Origin: Roseofilum reptotaenium CS-1145
GTDB lineage: Bacteria; Cyanobacteriota; Cyanobacteriia; Cyanobacteriales; Desertifilaceae
Direction: 5' to 3'
DNA: 64,000 nt
Assembly: GCF_028330985.1 (NCBI RefSeq)
Contig: NZ_JAQMUE010000044.1
Location: 1 to 64,000 of the forward strand
The position numbers and the translations under genes were made by a program. This document shows, one piece after another, positions 62,985 to 64,000 of the stretch (the first letter of the stretch is position 1; each line of letters begins with the position of its first letter). The notes beneath the pieces were generated by a model. The model was not told where the DNA came from. It ran no database searches and saw nothing but the letters and a program-made list of their open reading frames with translations.

Positions 62985-63953
62985 ATGAAATACTGTTCTG
63001 TCTTAACAACCTGGCGCAGGTTAGTGTTAGTAGCGATCGCCGCAATCTCTATCTTTGCCGCCTCCGATCTCATTAACCCCCAACCCGCAGCCGCCTACCC
63101 CTTTTGGGCCCAAGAAACCGCTCCTATCACTCCCCGTGAAGCCACCGGCCGCATTGTCTGCGCCAACTGCCACCTAGGAGCCAAACCCACCGAAGTCGAA
63201 GTTCCCCATTCCGTCCTCCCTGACACCGTATTCAAAGCCGTCGTTAACATTCCCTACGACACCAGCGTACAGCAAGTGTTAGGCGATGGTAGTCCTGGTG
63301 GTCTCAATGTCGGTGCAGTCTTAATGCTGCCCGAAGGATTTAAGATTGCGCCCGAAGATCGCCTCTCTGAAGAACTCAAAGAAGAAACTGAAGGCGTTTA
63401 TTATCAAACCTACACCGCAGACCAAGAAAACGTCATTCTGGTTGGCCCTCTTCCCGGTGACGACCATCAAGAAATTGTCTTCCCCGTTCTCTCTCCTGAC
63501 CCCAAAACCGACAAATCCATTAACTATGGTAAATATGCCATTCACGTCGGTGGAAACCGAGGTCGCGGTCAAGTCTATCCCACTGGAGACAATACCAACA
63601 ATACCGTTTCTTCCGCTTCCGTAGCTGGAACGATCGCCAGCATTAGTGAACTCGAATATGGCGGCTATGAAGTCACCATTCAACCCGCTGATGCAGATGC
63701 TGTCGTCACCAGTATTCCGGCTGGCCCTGAATTAATCGTTTCTGAAGGCGATGAAGTGGCAGCCGGACAAGCTTTAACCAACAATCCCAATGTGGGTGGT
63801 TTTGGTCAAATTGATACGGAAATCGTTCTCCAAGATGCTACTCGTATTCAAGGTATGATTGCCTTCTTAGTGCTGATTATGATTACTCAAATCTTCCTCG
63901 TTCTGAAGAAGAAACAATTCGAGAAAGTCCAAGCAGCCGAAATGAATTTCTAA
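62985..63953 (+). CDS. petA: Cytochrome f apoprotein
   Basis: Cytochrome f passes electrons from the Rieske protein to plastocyanin or cytochrome c6 in the thylakoid lumen. The 322-residue precursor has a signal peptide ending in AAAYPFWAQ, so Tyr1 is the mature N-terminus and axial haem ligand. The haem site is CANCH. A long beta domain leads to a C-terminal helix ([32 protein letters not shown]) that anchors it. The start ATG 62985 matches the family. It ends 31 bases before a palindromic repeat. Confidence 0.97.
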   Translation: MKYCSVLTTWRRLVLVAIAAISIFAASDLINPQPAAAYPFWAQETAPITPREATGRIVCANCHLGAKPTEVEVPHSVLPDTVFKAVVNIPYDTSVQQVLGDGSPGGLNVGAVLMLPEGFKIAPEDRLSEELKEETEGVYYQTYTADQENVILVGPLPGDDHQEIVFPVLSPDPKTDKSINYGKYAIHVGGNRGRGQVYPTGDNTNNTVSSASVAGTIASISELEYGGYEVTIQPADADAVVTSIPAGPELIVSEGDEVAAGQALTNNPNVGGFGQIDTEIVLQDATRIQGMIAFLVLIMITQIFLVLKKKQFEKVQAAEMNF

Positions 63954-63983
63954 ATCCTAAATCTTGGGATGATTGGGCAAGAC

Positions 63984-63998
63984 AGAAACCGGGTTTCT
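63984..63998. repeat. AGAAACCGGGTTTCT palindrome
   Basis: This is a third locus of the dispersed 15-base palindrome, 31 bases past the petA stop. It could form a short hairpin in the petCA transcript. Confidence 0.65.
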
Positions 63999-64000
63999 TG

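Noticed and set aside
63321-63683. 120-residue frame antisense to petA
   Set aside because: It is the complement of the cytochrome f gene, without its own signals.

Overview
The window is cyanobacterial chromosome. It carries petC-petA (cytochrome b6f Rieske protein and cytochrome f), the split RNA polymerase gene rpoC1, a group 2 sigma factor, system II cytochrome c biogenesis genes (ccs1, ccdA), a chorismate-lyase-like gene, and many families known mainly from cyanobacteria (UPF0182, DUF3067, DUF6464, Uma2, XisH/XisI). The HIP1 octamer GCGATCGC is scattered densely through it. There are no heterocyst or nitrogen-fixation genes. A filamentous non-heterocystous lineage is plausible, but the genus cannot be named from the sequence.

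Positions 1-3640 look foreign. This stretch holds the start of an IS630-type transposase, a decayed Bro-N antirepressor-like fragment, a frameshifted gene of unknown function, and a tyrosine recombinase. I found no HIP1 site in it. It ends at a tRNA-3'-end-like sequence next to priA, as expected for one end of an integrative element that continues left of the window. It also contains an RNA-like nest of inverted repeats at 971-1101.

Positions 3647-29825 are mostly housekeeping: priA (with an unusual array of four winged-helix-like repeats), the sigma factor with a duplicated acetyltransferase, pgi, UPF0182, murD, a hybrid-free sensor kinase, a persulfide-handling cluster (MBL dioxygenase, rhodanese, TauE/SafE), ribD, and an amino-acid ABC transporter of the NatFGH type with its ATPase. 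Positions 30720-35778 hold two paralogous sensor kinases flanking a PstS-like lipoprotein, the best candidate for an undescribed signalling unit. Then come glutaminase, a chorismate-lyase-like gene, a polysaccharide deacetylase and a fused 5-oxoprolinase.

Positions 42620-50130 are accessory: a xisH gene split by a 110-bp palindromic element, xisI, three near-identical Uma2 genes, a secreted protein with a Tat-exported aldo/keto reductase, and a HEAT-repeat protein whose 102-bp repeats carry HIP1 at the same phase. Positions 50425-64000 return to core functions: rpoC1, flavin reductase, MIF-like tautomerase, 2-hydroxyacid dehydrogenase, ccs1-ccdA, a ParE-type toxin-antitoxin pair, a nucleotidyltransferase-like protein, NUDIX hydrolase, MFS transporter, TetR regulator, DUF3067, petC and petA.

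Four dispersed short-repeat families recur between and occasionally inside genes: heptamer GGGAATA tracts, the GCGCGAAGCGCTATA motif often joined to them, the palindrome AGAAACCGGGTTTCT, and a GGCGGGTT...AACCCGCC element that has entered the oxoprolinase reading frame twice.
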